Shown: positions 32,464 through 40,827 of the stretch, in pieces | How positions within the stretch are numbered: position 1 is the stretch's first letter | Layout: every line of letters begins with the position of its first letter | From: HKCCE3408 sp038530555 | GTDB lineage: Bacteria > Pseudomonadota > Alphaproteobacteria > Rhodobacterales > Rhodobacteraceae | Length of the DNA stretch: 64,000 nucleotides | Direction: 5' to 3' | Assembly: GCA_038530555.1 (NCBI GenBank) | Contig: JBCBCN010000006.1 | Coordinates: 186,001-250,000, forward strand | Notes under the pieces: generated by a model | Told to the model about the DNA's origin: nothing | The model's input: only the letters and a program-made list of their open reading frames with translations | The model's database searches: none | Program-made: the position numbers and the translations under genes

Positions 32464-33345
32464 ATGCGTCACCTAAAAATCTATCGCGCCATCCAGATGA
32501 TCCACCGAAATGGCTCGATCCGGCAGGCGGCGGACGTCCTGTCAGTGTCGCCCTCGGCCCTCAATCGCTCGATTCAGGGCTTTGAGGAGGAGCTCGGCGT
32601 GCCGGTCTTTCACCGAATCCCTGGCGGTGTGGAGCTGACGGCCGCCGGAGAGCTTCTGATCTTGCTCATCGATCAGCATATGGTCAAATTCAACGACTTG
32701 CTGGCCGAGATGCGTAGCTTGCAAGACGGGGTCCGGGGCACGGTGGCGATCAGTCTGGGTGAGGATCTCGATGCCGGGCTGCTGATCGAAGCGGTGGCGG
32801 CATTCGAGCGCGACTTTCCCGGTGTCTCGGTTCGGATCGTGCCCGAGAGCAGCGCCGCCCGGCTTAAGGCGCGTCAAGTCGATCTGGCCGTGCTGAGCGC
32901 GCCCGAGACCGACGAGGCGACAGAGGTTCTTTACGCACAGCGCGTGCCGCTGATGGCCTGGGCCGATCCATCCTTAGGTCAGATCGCGGGTATCTGGGAC
33001 CTGCTGGCGCATCGACTGATCCTGCCGCCCGAGGGCACCGGCAGCCGGGCGCAGTTTCGCCATGTTCTGCGTCGCCACCGCCTGAGCGAGGGGACAGTCA
33101 CCACCGCGCCCTTGAGCCAAATGTCGACGCTTCTGGCGCAAGGCGCGCGGGCCGGAATCGCGCCTGTTTGCGCCCTGCGCCCCTTTGCCACTGAGCCGAA
33201 AGCCGAGCCTCTGGCCAGGCCCTTATCGCTCAAGCTGGGCGACGTGCAGATTTCTGTCCTCCGCGCGGTGGGAACACCGATGACGAAGGCAAGCGAGGCC
33301 CTGTCGCTCAGGCTGCAGACCGCGCTCGAGGCTGGGGCGGGTTAG
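32464..33345 (+). CDS. LysR family transcriptional regulator
   Basis: A 293-residue regulator with an N-terminal winged helix (IRQAADVLSVSPSALNRSIQGFEEELGVPVFHR, residues about 20-52) and a C-terminal substrate-binding domain beginning near residue 95 (GTVAISLGEDLDAGLL). It is divergent from urtA, which makes regulation of urea uptake possible, but the usual urea/nitrogen control is through NtrC, so the target is unproven. TTG at 32461 precedes the ATG; I use the ATG. The stop overlaps the end of the convergent DUF3179 gene. Confidence 0.85.
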   Translation: MRHLKIYRAIQMIHRNGSIRQAADVLSVSPSALNRSIQGFEEELGVPVFHRIPGGVELTAAGELLILLIDQHMVKFNDLLAEMRSLQDGVRGTVAISLGEDLDAGLLIEAVAAFERDFPGVSVRIVPESSAARLKARQVDLAVLSAPETDEATEVLYAQRVPLMAWADPSLGQIAGIWDLLAHRLILPPEGTGSRAQFRHVLRRHRLSEGTVTTAPLSQMSTLLAQGARAGIAPVCALRPFATEPKAEPLARPLSLKLGDVQISVLRAVGTPMTKASEALSLRLQTALEAGAG

Positions 33346-34718
33346 TTGGCGTCAGCCGCACCGGTCCAAAGCTCGGTTTCGGGATAAAACTGCGACCAGG
33401 CGAACCAGAAGGCTTCGTGGCTGCTCAGATCGCCGCCGCCGGTATCCTCGGCCCGAAGCCCGCCGCCATCCATGACCACTCGGATATTCTCCACCTCGAT
33501 GCTCTCCCCGCCCGCGAGGGCCAATAGGGCATCGCCGCGCTCAAAGGCCCAAGGCGTGCCCGAGGCCGCGATCACTCCGATCACGTCGTCATGCACGCCG
33601 AGGCGCGGATCGACATCGCCCACCGGGAAGATCGGGCCGTCCGCATCGCGGCCATTGCGGAAATCCGGGTTCCGCCCGAGCGCGAGCGCCTGGACGAGGA
33701 CAGTCGTTTCGGGATGCGCCGTGCGCCATTCGGCCCAGGTGGTGGTGATGACGCTGGCCTGTTCGAGCGCCAAGCCGCGCTCGGCCAGAGGGCCGGTCAC
33801 GGCATTGCCGCGGAACGTGTCGAAGATCGAGCCGCTGGTAATGTCATACATTACCTTGTTCGAACGGATCAGAAGCCCCGACGTCCGCATCACCGGCCGC
33901 TCAATACCGATGGGCAGCGCGTCGGTGAAGTAGGCCTGGGCCGCCCCGCAGAGCGTGCAATAGGGAATGGCCAGATCGCGCCCGCCAAGCGTGTCATTGA
34001 CCATCTCGCGCACTTCCATGATTTGGCGCGGATAGGCGCGGGTCTCACCGTTGATCTCGATGCCGAAGACGATGTCGCCATCGCGCGGCCAAGTCGCCTC
34101 ATCGGCACTCAGGACAGGCGGATTGTCGGCCGCCGGGATGCAGTTGCAGCGGCGATCGGTGTCGTCAAAGGGCCGGTCATCGATCAGCACGCCGCCCCAA
34201 GAGACCAGGCGCCAGTCGATATCGCCCTCGACCATCAGCGCCTCCCAACCGGGCACGAAACTGGTGAAGATCGCGCGTTTGTACCTTAGGGAGTCCGGGA
34301 TCGCCGGGATATCCCAGGCGATCAGATGGTCGGTGATTTCGTTCCAAGCATTGTCCGAGGTCAGCTCAATATTGAGCAGCCCCTCGGCGGCCTCGGCTAG
34401 GGCGCTGTCAAAGGACATATTGAACGTGAAGCGCATCATGTCGGTCAGGATCCAGGCCACGCGCGGGTCGCCTGACGCAGCGATCTCGGCCAAAGCCGCG
34501 CCTTGATCCGGGCCCCAGGAGCCGTCCTCGAAGACCCGGATAAACGCCGTGTCGAGCGCGGCGGACATGTCCTCGGACACGGCGCCCTCGGGCACGTCTG
34601 GGGCAGTTCCGAAATCCGATAAGGCTTGCGAGGCGGCCGGACCGGAGATGACCAGGGGCGCGAGGGCCAACCCCGCGACCAGGGTGAGGGCGCGGTAGGC
34701 GCGGGCGATTTTGATCAT
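33342..34718 (-). CDS. DUF3179 domain-containing exported protein
   Basis: A 458-residue protein with a signal peptide (residues about 1-31, ALAPLVISGPAASQA). The DUF3179 domain occupies the second half, with GIEINGETRAYPRQIMEVREMVNDTLGG, then IPYCTLCGAAQAYF (CxxC pair) and RTSGLLIRSNKVMYDITSGSIFDTF. Function is unknown; the cysteines could bind a metal or form a disulfide in the periplasm. An additional CNC occurs near residue 192. It is divergent from the MFS gene. Confidence 0.85.
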   Translation of the reverse strand: MIKIARAYRALTLVAGLALAPLVISGPAASQALSDFGTAPDVPEGAVSEDMSAALDTAFIRVFEDGSWGPDQGAALAEIAASGDPRVAWILTDMMRFTFNMSFDSALAEAAEGLLNIELTSDNAWNEITDHLIAWDIPAIPDSLRYKRAIFTSFVPGWEALMVEGDIDWRLVSWGGVLIDDRPFDDTDRRCNCIPAADNPPVLSADEATWPRDGDIVFGIEINGETRAYPRQIMEVREMVNDTLGGRDLAIPYCTLCGAAQAYFTDALPIGIERPVMRTSGLLIRSNKVMYDITSGSIFDTFRGNAVTGPLAERGLALEQASVITTTWAEWRTAHPETTVLVQALALGRNPDFRNGRDADGPIFPVGDVDPRLGVHDDVIGVIAASGTPWAFERGDALLALAGGESIEVENIRVVMDGGGLRAEDTGGGDLSSHEAFWFAWSQFYPETELWTGAADAN

Positions 34719-34870
34719 AAGGGGCCTCCTCGAATTCCAGCACTGCGGCCACCCTATAGCCGTCTTTGCCCTGACGCGACTTCACCATCGTTCACGTTGT
34801 CAGCAGCGCGAAGCGGCAATTGAAGTTGTGGACGCATTGCTCACCCCGGTTACGGGGCTAACTTACGGGC

Positions 34871-36118
34871 ATGGGTGTGCAGGAGCAGAGCGATTTGGCG
34901 CAAGGGGGCGCGTCTCAGACGCCGCGCGCAGCGCTGATCCAGATCGCCGGGAATCGCAACTTTCTGGCGCTATTGACGGCGAACACGATCCTGGCCTCGG
35001 CCTTTCCGATCCAATTGATCCTGGCGGGTCTGGCCGGGTTGATGCTTGCGCCTTCGGCAGGGCTCGCGACGCTTCCGGCCTCGCTCCAAACCTTGGCGGG
35101 GCTGCTAGCCGCGGCGCCTGTCTCGCTCTTGATGGGGCGGCTGGGCCGTGCGGCGGGTTTTGCCTTGGGTGCTGTCCTGACCATCGCGGGCGGGCTGATC
35201 GCGGTCCAGGCGCTCTATGCGCAAAGCTTCGGCCTTTTGTGCCTGGGGCATTTCTCAATGGGTGCGGGCTGGGCGACGTTTCAGTATTTCCGCTTTGCCG
35301 CGGGCGAGGCCGTGGGCGTGTCCCTCAGGCCGGTGGCGATTTCGTTGATGTTGAGCTCGGGCCTCGTGGCGGCTCTGGTGGGCCCGGAGGTGTTCATCCT
35401 GGCCCGCGACGCCCTCGATCCGATCCCCTTTGCGGGGGCCTATGTGGCGCTGGCGGTCCTGGCGGTCATCGGCCTGATCCCGCTTGCCGCTGTGCGTCTG
35501 CCCAAGCCATCCCGGGCCAAACCAGGCGGTGCGCGTATTTGGCCCGTGGCGCGCGAGGCGCTCAGCCGTCCAGCCGTGGCCCAAGCGGTGGCCATTGCCG
35601 CTGTGGCCCAAGGTGTGATGGTGTTCCTGATGGTGCCCACACCCATGGCGATGGTCGGCTGCGGCTTTGGCGATGAAACGGCCAGCGACGTGATCCGCTG
35701 GCACATCGTGGCGATGTTTGCGCCGAGCTTTTTCACCGGTTTTTTGATCCAGCGCTTCGGCGCCAAGCGGATCGCCGTCACGGGTCTTGCGGTGATCGCG
35801 TCGGCGGCGATGTTTGCGGCGTCGGGTATCGCGGCGCTCAATTTCTACGGCGCGTTGATCGTTCTGGGCATCGGCTGGAATTTCAGCTTCATCGGCGCGA
35901 CCAGTCTGCTGGCCGCCGATGTCTCAGAAGAGGAGAAGGCGGCTGTGCAGGGCGCCAATGACACGATCATCGCCCTTGTCTCGACCCTGGCCGCATTCGC
36001 GGCGGGTGCCGTTGTCTCGGGCCCGGGCTGGGCGGTTTTGGCGCTTATGTCGGTCGGGGTCGTTGCCCTCTGCCTGATCGCGCTGGCGCGGCTATCGGGT
36101 CGCGCGGCGCGCGCTTAG
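34871..36118 (+). CDS. Major facilitator superfamily transporter
   Basis: A 415-residue protein with about twelve membrane helices in two halves joined by a loop around residues 205-225. The MFS loop 2-3 motif is weak (LMGRLGRAAGFALG around residues 88-101); the second half has FLIQRFGAKRIAVTG. Substrate cannot be inferred. It is divergent from the DUF3179 gene and followed by a short inverted-repeat element. Confidence 0.8.
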   Translation: MGVQEQSDLAQGGASQTPRAALIQIAGNRNFLALLTANTILASAFPIQLILAGLAGLMLAPSAGLATLPASLQTLAGLLAAAPVSLLMGRLGRAAGFALGAVLTIAGGLIAVQALYAQSFGLLCLGHFSMGAGWATFQYFRFAAGEAVGVSLRPVAISLMLSSGLVAALVGPEVFILARDALDPIPFAGAYVALAVLAVIGLIPLAAVRLPKPSRAKPGGARIWPVAREALSRPAVAQAVAIAAVAQGVMVFLMVPTPMAMVGCGFGDETASDVIRWHIVAMFAPSFFTGFLIQRFGAKRIAVTGLAVIASAAMFAASGIAALNFYGALIVLGIGWNFSFIGATSLLAADVSEEEKAAVQGANDTIIALVSTLAAFAAGAVVSGPGWAVLALMSVGVVALCLIALARLSGRAARA

Positions 36119-36218
36119 AGCGTCCGACCTTAAACTTGAGACGCAAAATACCCTGCCGCGCTTCGCGCTCTCGGGACATTTTGGCCAAATGATAAGTCAG
36201 GTTAAAGGTCGGACGCTT
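36117..36218. repeat. About 100-bp element with inverted termini (MITE-like)
   Basis: The two ends carry inverted copies of AGCGTCCGACCTT (left 36118-36130; right arm 36206-36218 on the opposite strand), extended imperfectly by several bases. The interior holds GC-rich short palindromes around 36155-36175 and no ORF. It fills the whole gap between two convergent genes. It may be a miniature mobile element or a bidirectional terminator. Confidence 0.55.
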
Positions 36219-37270
36219 TAGTTTGCGCCCACCGGAAAGGGCAGGCGGCCCGGCACGCGGGCCTTGTTGAACTCTTCCATGCGGGACAGCACATCGACGC
36301 CCAACTGCCGATAGGAGTCGAGCAGGTCGACCATCACCCAGTTTTCGCGGATCAACCCGTTCTCGATCCGCCAGAAGTCCAAGCCTTTCATCGTGATGCG
36401 TTGCCCCGTAGGCGCGATCCCCATCCAGCCGCCATGGGTGACGGTCTGGATCATATTGGGCCAGCCGGTCACGGCACAGTAATCGCCGTCACCGAAAAAG
36501 TGAAAGGTGATCTCGTCGAGATACTGGCCGCGATCGGGCATGGCATTAAGAAACGGGATCTGGTGCCAATTACGAAAGCCCGAGATGCCACGCCCCGTGC
36601 CGATCCCCGCGGGCCCGTACCAGGTCATGCGCGGATGCCAGAACCGCGCCATCTCCATCACCTCCGGGCCGCCCTGGCTGGGATGCTTTTTCAGATGCTT
36701 GAGCATATCGACGACGTGATCGCAGGAGGCTTTGGCGCGGGCCGGGTCCCAAGGGCCGGGGACATGGCCGTCCAATGTGCCCGGCCCGGGGATGCAGTAT
36801 TCGCGGCCTAAAGAGGGCGCCATCGGCCAGGCACCCGCTTGCATCATCACCTCGGGGATGTCCCAGAGCGCCTGGATTTGCACTACCTGGCCCTCGAGCA
36901 TCTCATAAAACTCATGAAAGCGCATGTGAACGAGGTGCCCCGTCGGCGGGATGCCGTGCCAAGGCGCCACGAAGGTGCCCACGTAATGCCCACCGCAGCC
37001 GACCCAGTCACCACCATGCTCGGTCCGGCCCGCCATTACGATCCAGTCACGGCGTTCCAGGTCTGGCAGCGCCTCAAAGAGCGGCGCGTAGCAGGTCTTA
37101 TAGAAGGCGTCCGGCCCGGTCATATCGCCCAGGGGTTGGGGCATATGGATGATTGCTTCGGGTGCCATGACATCGGCCAGAGCGGCGCGGACGGGCGCGG
37201 CCTCGAAATCGACCATGCTGGCGCGCAGAGGGGCCAGAATGGCTTTGTTCCGGGTGTGGATATCGTTCAT
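36218..37270 (-). CDS. SnoaL-like/NTF2-fold polyketide cyclase family protein
   Basis: A 350-residue protein made of two SnoaL-like halves. Each half has the ester-cyclase pattern: WVGCGGHYVGTFVAPWHGIPPTGHLVHMRFHEFYEM in the first, and AVTGWPNMIQTVTHGGWMGIAPTGQRITMKGLDFWRIENGLI in the second. Small-molecule lyase or isomerase activity is usual for the fold, but the substrate is unknown. It lies downstream of the ABC importer genes and its ATG overlaps the stop of a degraded paralogue by 4 bp. Confidence 0.8.
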   Translation of the reverse strand: MNDIHTRNKAILAPLRASMVDFEAAPVRAALADVMAPEAIIHMPQPLGDMTGPDAFYKTCYAPLFEALPDLERRDWIVMAGRTEHGGDWVGCGGHYVGTFVAPWHGIPPTGHLVHMRFHEFYEMLEGQVVQIQALWDIPEVMMQAGAWPMAPSLGREYCIPGPGTLDGHVPGPWDPARAKASCDHVVDMLKHLKKHPSQGGPEVMEMARFWHPRMTWYGPAGIGTGRGISGFRNWHQIPFLNAMPDRGQYLDEITFHFFGDGDYCAVTGWPNMIQTVTHGGWMGIAPTGQRITMKGLDFWRIENGLIRENWVMVDLLDSYRQLGVDVLSRMEEFNKARVPGRLPFPVGAN

Positions 37271-37362
37271 TGGGCGGCAAACGCGTCCATGCGGGCGAAC
37301 ACATCCACGCTCAGTTGCGCATAGGGGTGCAGCATATCGACGATCACCCTATCGCCGTTGCG
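37267..37362 (-). pseudogene. C-terminal remnant of a second SnoaL-like gene
   Basis: The 31 codons before a TGA at 37267-37269 read RVIVDMLHPYAQLSVDVFARMDAF, matching the C-terminus of the next gene (VMVDLLDSYRQLGVDVLSRMEEF). No start codon or N-terminal homology precedes it; upstream sequence is a hairpin cluster and then the permease stop. The ATGA overlap with the intact paralogue is kept. A deletion between the permease gene and this tail is the simplest explanation. Confidence 0.75.
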
Positions 37363-37373
37363 TCTGGCCTGGG

Positions 37374-37428
37374 CTTCGCCCGAAGGGCGCTCAAACTCTC
37401 CACTGGAGAGTTTGCCGGCTTCCGCCGG
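37374..37428. repeat. Three tandem hairpins (REP-like)
   Basis: Three consecutive inverted repeats: 37374-37385 (CTTCG arms), 37392-37414 (perfect 11-bp arms CAAACTCTCCA with a 1-nt centre) and 37415-37428 (CCGGC arms). They lie between the permease stop and the SnoaL remnant. Such clusters are typical of extragenic palindromic repeats and may terminate or protect the transcript. Confidence 0.6.
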
Positions 37429-37436
37429 ACCGCGTC

Positions 37437-38324
37437 TCACCCCTTTACAGCCCCTGCTGTTAGGCCGCTGACGATCTGGCGTTGGAAGAAGATGATCAGC
37501 ATGATCAGCGGCACCGTTGCCGACACCACAGCCGCCACGGCGAACATCACATTGCCCTGAACCTGGGTCGAGCCCATGAAGCTTGCGATGCGCGGGATGA
37601 TTGTCTCGTTCTCCTGGCTCAGCAGCATCCGCGTCACCGTGAAATCGTTATAGGCGAGCAGGAACGAGAACAGCCCCGTGGTGATCACACCGGGCCACAT
37701 CACCGGCATGATGACGCGCCGGAATGCCTGAAACCGAGTGCAGCCATCGACCATCGCGCTCTCGTCAAGCTCTTTGGGGATGTTGAGAAAAAACGAATGC
37801 AGCATCCACAGCGTGAACGGCTGATTGATCGCCACGAGCACGATGATGGTCGTCGGCAGGATGCCCCAAACATTCCACTCGAAAAACGGCAGTAGGTAGC
37901 CCGAGACCAGAGTGATATGCGGCATCGCCCGAAAGACCAGGGCGGCCATCAGGATCCAGAACGCGTATCGGAAGCCCGACCGCGCCAGCGCATAACCACC
38001 AAGCGTACCAAAGGTCAGCGAGATGATGACCGTGAACAACACAACCACCGAGGTGTTGATGACCGAGCGCCAGAACTCCTCCTGAACCCAGGCGCCCTCA
38101 TAGCCGTTGGCCGTGAAGGCACTGCCGGTCTCGATGGTCGTCTGCACACCGAAGAGCGCGTTCGTCCAGTCGGCCTTGGAGAAGAAATCCCCCTCGACCT
38201 TGAAGGAGCCCCAGGCTGTCCAGAGGAAGGGGAAGGCCGCGATCACCAGCCAGAGGATCACCAGGCCAAGGGCCACCACCTTGCCGATTGTCACGCGGGA
38301 TTGTGCTTTTGTCTTGGTGCTCAT
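37437..38324 (-). CDS. ABC importer permease, MalG type
   Basis: A 295-residue inner-membrane permease of the carbohydrate-type (CUT1) family with six helices. The EAA loop that contacts the ATPase is DESAMVDGCTRFQAFRRVIMPVMWPGV. I choose the ATG at 38324, preceded by AGGGGG. It is the third gene of a binding protein-permease-permease unit. The expected ATPase gene does not follow; see the SnoaL remnant downstream. Confidence 0.9.
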   Translation of the reverse strand: MSTKTKAQSRVTIGKVVALGLVILWLVIAAFPFLWTAWGSFKVEGDFFSKADWTNALFGVQTTIETGSAFTANGYEGAWVQEEFWRSVINTSVVVLFTVIISLTFGTLGGYALARSGFRYAFWILMAALVFRAMPHITLVSGYLLPFFEWNVWGILPTTIIVLVAINQPFTLWMLHSFFLNIPKELDESAMVDGCTRFQAFRRVIMPVMWPGVITTGLFSFLLAYNDFTVTRMLLSQENETIIPRIASFMGSTQVQGNVMFAVAAVVSATVPLIMLIIFFQRQIVSGLTAGAVKG

Positions 38325-38343
38325 GTCTCGTGCCCCCTCGCGC

Positions 38344-39375
38344 TCAATGGCCCTTGGCGTTGAAATCACGCCAGGTACGGATCAGGACCGGCGTCAGCAG
38401 GATCGCGACGCCCAGGATCGTCAGAACTGAGGTCGCCCCGGCCGAGCCATAAAGCGGGTTCCCGGCGGCGATCAGGTCGGAATAGATGATCCAACTGAGC
38501 GAGGTTGCATGCGCCTCCGCCTGAAAGCTGACGATGGGCTCAAAGACGCGGAAATTGTCCATCAGCTGGATGAGCGTGATGAACACGGCGAGCGGCATCA
38601 GATGCGGCACCGTCACGTAGAGCGTGCGTTGCCAGGTATTGGCCCCGTCTATCATCGCGGCTTCAAGCTGTTCTTCAGGTACTGTCTGCAGCCCGGCATA
38701 GAAAACGATGAAGCTGAAGGGGATCGACGACCACACCCCATAAACGATCAGCATCACCCAATTGAGCGATGTCGTGGCCTTCAGGCTGAGCGAGGGATCG
38801 TTGAAGATGCGTTGCAGCGTCGCCCCGATGATCCCATCTCCATCGACCATCCAAAACAGGATCAGCGCGCCCACCAGGGGCGTTACGATCATCGGCAGAA
38901 GCGAGATGAAGATCGTGGGCCCCTTGAAGATCTTTGGCAGCGTGTTGACCCCCAAGGCCACGGCGAGACCCAGAAGGATCACAAGCGGCGTGACCACAGC
39001 GGTGTATGTCAGAGTAAAGGCCAGCGCCTTATAAAAAGGCAGGTCGAGGAGCGCGTCGGCAAATTCGCCCCAGCCCTCTGAGGTCTGCCAGGCGACAGCG
39101 ATTTCGGCAAAGGCCAGGTGGCCGCGATTGGTATAGGTGCTGAGCCCGACATATTGGCCCAAGGGTTCGGCCTCACGCAGAGCCGCCGTGGCCTGGGTAT
39201 CGACGGATGTGACCTCATTACAGCCGAACGGGCCGCAGCTTTCGCCGACAACCAGGACTTGTTCATGCTCCACATGGAAGGACTGGATCGCCACCGAGAT
39301 GATCGGCAAGGCGATAAAAAGGATCATCGCCGACAGGGTCGGAAGGATAAACCAGAAAAACGGTCGGTGTTTCAT
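38344..39375 (-). CDS. ABC importer permease, MalF type
   Basis: A 343-residue CUT1-type permease. It has an N-terminal helix, a periplasmic loop (residues about 30-100) with a CGPFGCNE segment whose two cysteines may pair, then the transport core with EEQLEAAMIDGANTWQRTLYVTVPHLMPLA as the EAA motif. It precedes the MalG-type gene by 19 bp. Confidence 0.9.
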   Translation of the reverse strand: MKHRPFFWFILPTLSAMILFIALPIISVAIQSFHVEHEQVLVVGESCGPFGCNEVTSVDTQATAALREAEPLGQYVGLSTYTNRGHLAFAEIAVAWQTSEGWGEFADALLDLPFYKALAFTLTYTAVVTPLVILLGLAVALGVNTLPKIFKGPTIFISLLPMIVTPLVGALILFWMVDGDGIIGATLQRIFNDPSLSLKATTSLNWVMLIVYGVWSSIPFSFIVFYAGLQTVPEEQLEAAMIDGANTWQRTLYVTVPHLMPLAVFITLIQLMDNFRVFEPIVSFQAEAHATSLSWIIYSDLIAAGNPLYGSAGATSVLTILGVAILLTPVLIRTWRDFNAKGH

Positions 39376-39405
39376 CGTCTATCCCCCAAGTCAGACCATT
39401 TGGTG

Positions 39406-39436
39406 GCCCCGGCGCCACCGCAATGGGCGCCGGGGC
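39406..39436 (-). promoter_or_regulatory. Stem-loop after solute-binding protein gene
   Basis: Perfect 11-bp arms GCCCCGGCGCC (39406-39416) and its complement (39426-39436) around a 9-nt loop, between the binding-protein stop and the MalF-type permease start. No U-tract follows. The position matches the urtA-urtB hairpin, suggesting mRNA stabilisation or partial termination. Confidence 0.65.
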
Positions 39437-39455
39437 TGTGGTGTATCGTGCTTTC

Positions 39456-40712
39456 TTATTCCTGCAGGAAGCCCGCTTCGATCGCGGCCGTCCGGTAGGC
39501 GGCTTCGATGTCGGCTAGGGTCTCCTCAGCGCTTTCCTCGCCCTGCAAGAAGTCCGCCACTTCCGCCCCCGCCGCGTTGTGCATCAGGTTGATGTAGGGG
39601 ATCATCGGATAGGGCCGGGCGCCAAGCTGCACCGTTTCGGTCACGCCAGAGGCGGCCGGGCCGGGCATATAGCCGTCGATCAGCCAAATCGCATCGTCGT
39701 TGTTTTCCGCGACCATGTCGGCGTTGAGCGCACCCACCAGGGCTGCAAAGGCCGCTTCGGCCTCCTCGTCAGAGATGTTGGTGGCGATCGTCACACCGTC
39801 CCACCAGAGCGTGGCCACCGGCGTGCCGCCTTCGGTTACGGTCGGCGCGGCAGTCAGCACGGTGTTTTCCGTCACTTCTGGCGAGGAGCCTTCGTCGTCG
39901 AGCACGGCGCCCCCGCGAGAACCCCACATAATGCCGAGCGCGGCCTGACCGGCCTCCCACAGCGCTTGGGTTTCATTGGACGCATGGCTGAGATAGTCGG
40001 GATGGGCATATTCCGCCAGCGCCGCCATGGCCTCGAGTGCGGCCACGCCGGTCTCATTGTTGATTGCGGGCTCTGCCGAGCCGGCTTCGAACAGCTGACC
40101 GTCATGGCCGAAGTAGAACAGGTTGAACAGCTCACCTAAATTCCAGCCCGTCGCGTTCATCACGATGGGATGCTCCATAATGCCCGCCGCGCGAATTGCC
40201 TCCGCCGCGGCGACGATCTCATCGAGTGTCGTCGGAATTTCTGCGACGCCCGCCTCTTCGAGAATGTCGGTGCGCGCATAAAGATGCTGGGAATTGGCCA
40301 TGAAGGCCACGGCCATGATCTGCCCGTCCAGTGTGATGAATTGCGAGGGGTTCAGCTCTTGGCCGTACTGCGCCACAAGGTCATCGAGTGGGCGCACAAG
40401 GCCATCGTTCATCAGCTGTGTCAGCGTTGCATTGGCGACAATGACCGAGCTGAACTGCGCCGGATTGGGCGTCAGTGCCTGGTTCATCATGTCGCGCGTG
40501 TCATCGCGCAGATTGACCACGAATTCGCTGGCCGCCCCAGAGCAGGACGCCTCGGCCGCCGCGGTTACCGCTTGGATCGCGGGGAAGTCACTGCCCAGCA
40601 CGCGGACTGATTGCCCCTCGGGCCCGCAGGATGCATGCCCGCCCGCGAGTGCCGCGCCGCTCATCATGAGCGTTGCAATCGTTCCCATTGCGACCGTGTG
40701 TTTTATCGCCAT
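39456..40712 (-). CDS. ABC importer extracellular solute-binding protein
   Basis: A 418-residue family 1-type binding protein. Residues 1-23 form a Sec signal peptide (ending ALA); the mature protein has two lobes with ATGWNLGELFNLFYF and ALWEAGQAALGIMWGSRG. Family 1 proteins bind sugars, glycerol-phosphates or similar; the ligand here is not evident. It leads the transporter operon and is divergent from a LysR gene. Confidence 0.88.
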   Translation of the reverse strand: MAIKHTVAMGTIATLMMSGAALAGGHASCGPEGQSVRVLGSDFPAIQAVTAAAEASCSGAASEFVVNLRDDTRDMMNQALTPNPAQFSSVIVANATLTQLMNDGLVRPLDDLVAQYGQELNPSQFITLDGQIMAVAFMANSQHLYARTDILEEAGVAEIPTTLDEIVAAAEAIRAAGIMEHPIVMNATGWNLGELFNLFYFGHDGQLFEAGSAEPAINNETGVAALEAMAALAEYAHPDYLSHASNETQALWEAGQAALGIMWGSRGGAVLDDEGSSPEVTENTVLTAAPTVTEGGTPVATLWWDGVTIATNISDEEAEAAFAALVGALNADMVAENNDDAIWLIDGYMPGPAASGVTETVQLGARPYPMIPYINLMHNAAGAEVADFLQGEESAEETLADIEAAYRTAAIEAGFLQE

Positions 40713-40743
40713 TTCCGTCTCCCTGGATAGATGTCCGCCATGC

Positions 40744-40775
40744 GGATCACTTTACGGCTTGGACCGTGATCCAAG
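40744..40775. promoter_or_regulatory. Overlapping inverted repeats in SBP-lysR intergenic region
   Basis: GGATCAC (40744-40750) pairs with GTGATCC (40766-40772), and CTTGGA (40758-40763) pairs with TCCAAG (40770-40775). Both lie in the 115-bp gap between the divergent binding-protein and LysR genes, where a LysR regulator would bind. Function is inferred. Confidence 0.45.
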
Positions 40776-40827
40776 TCTTTCGTTAACGCTAGGCAAGGAA
40801 AACGGATTCAGCTAATGAATACAAATA

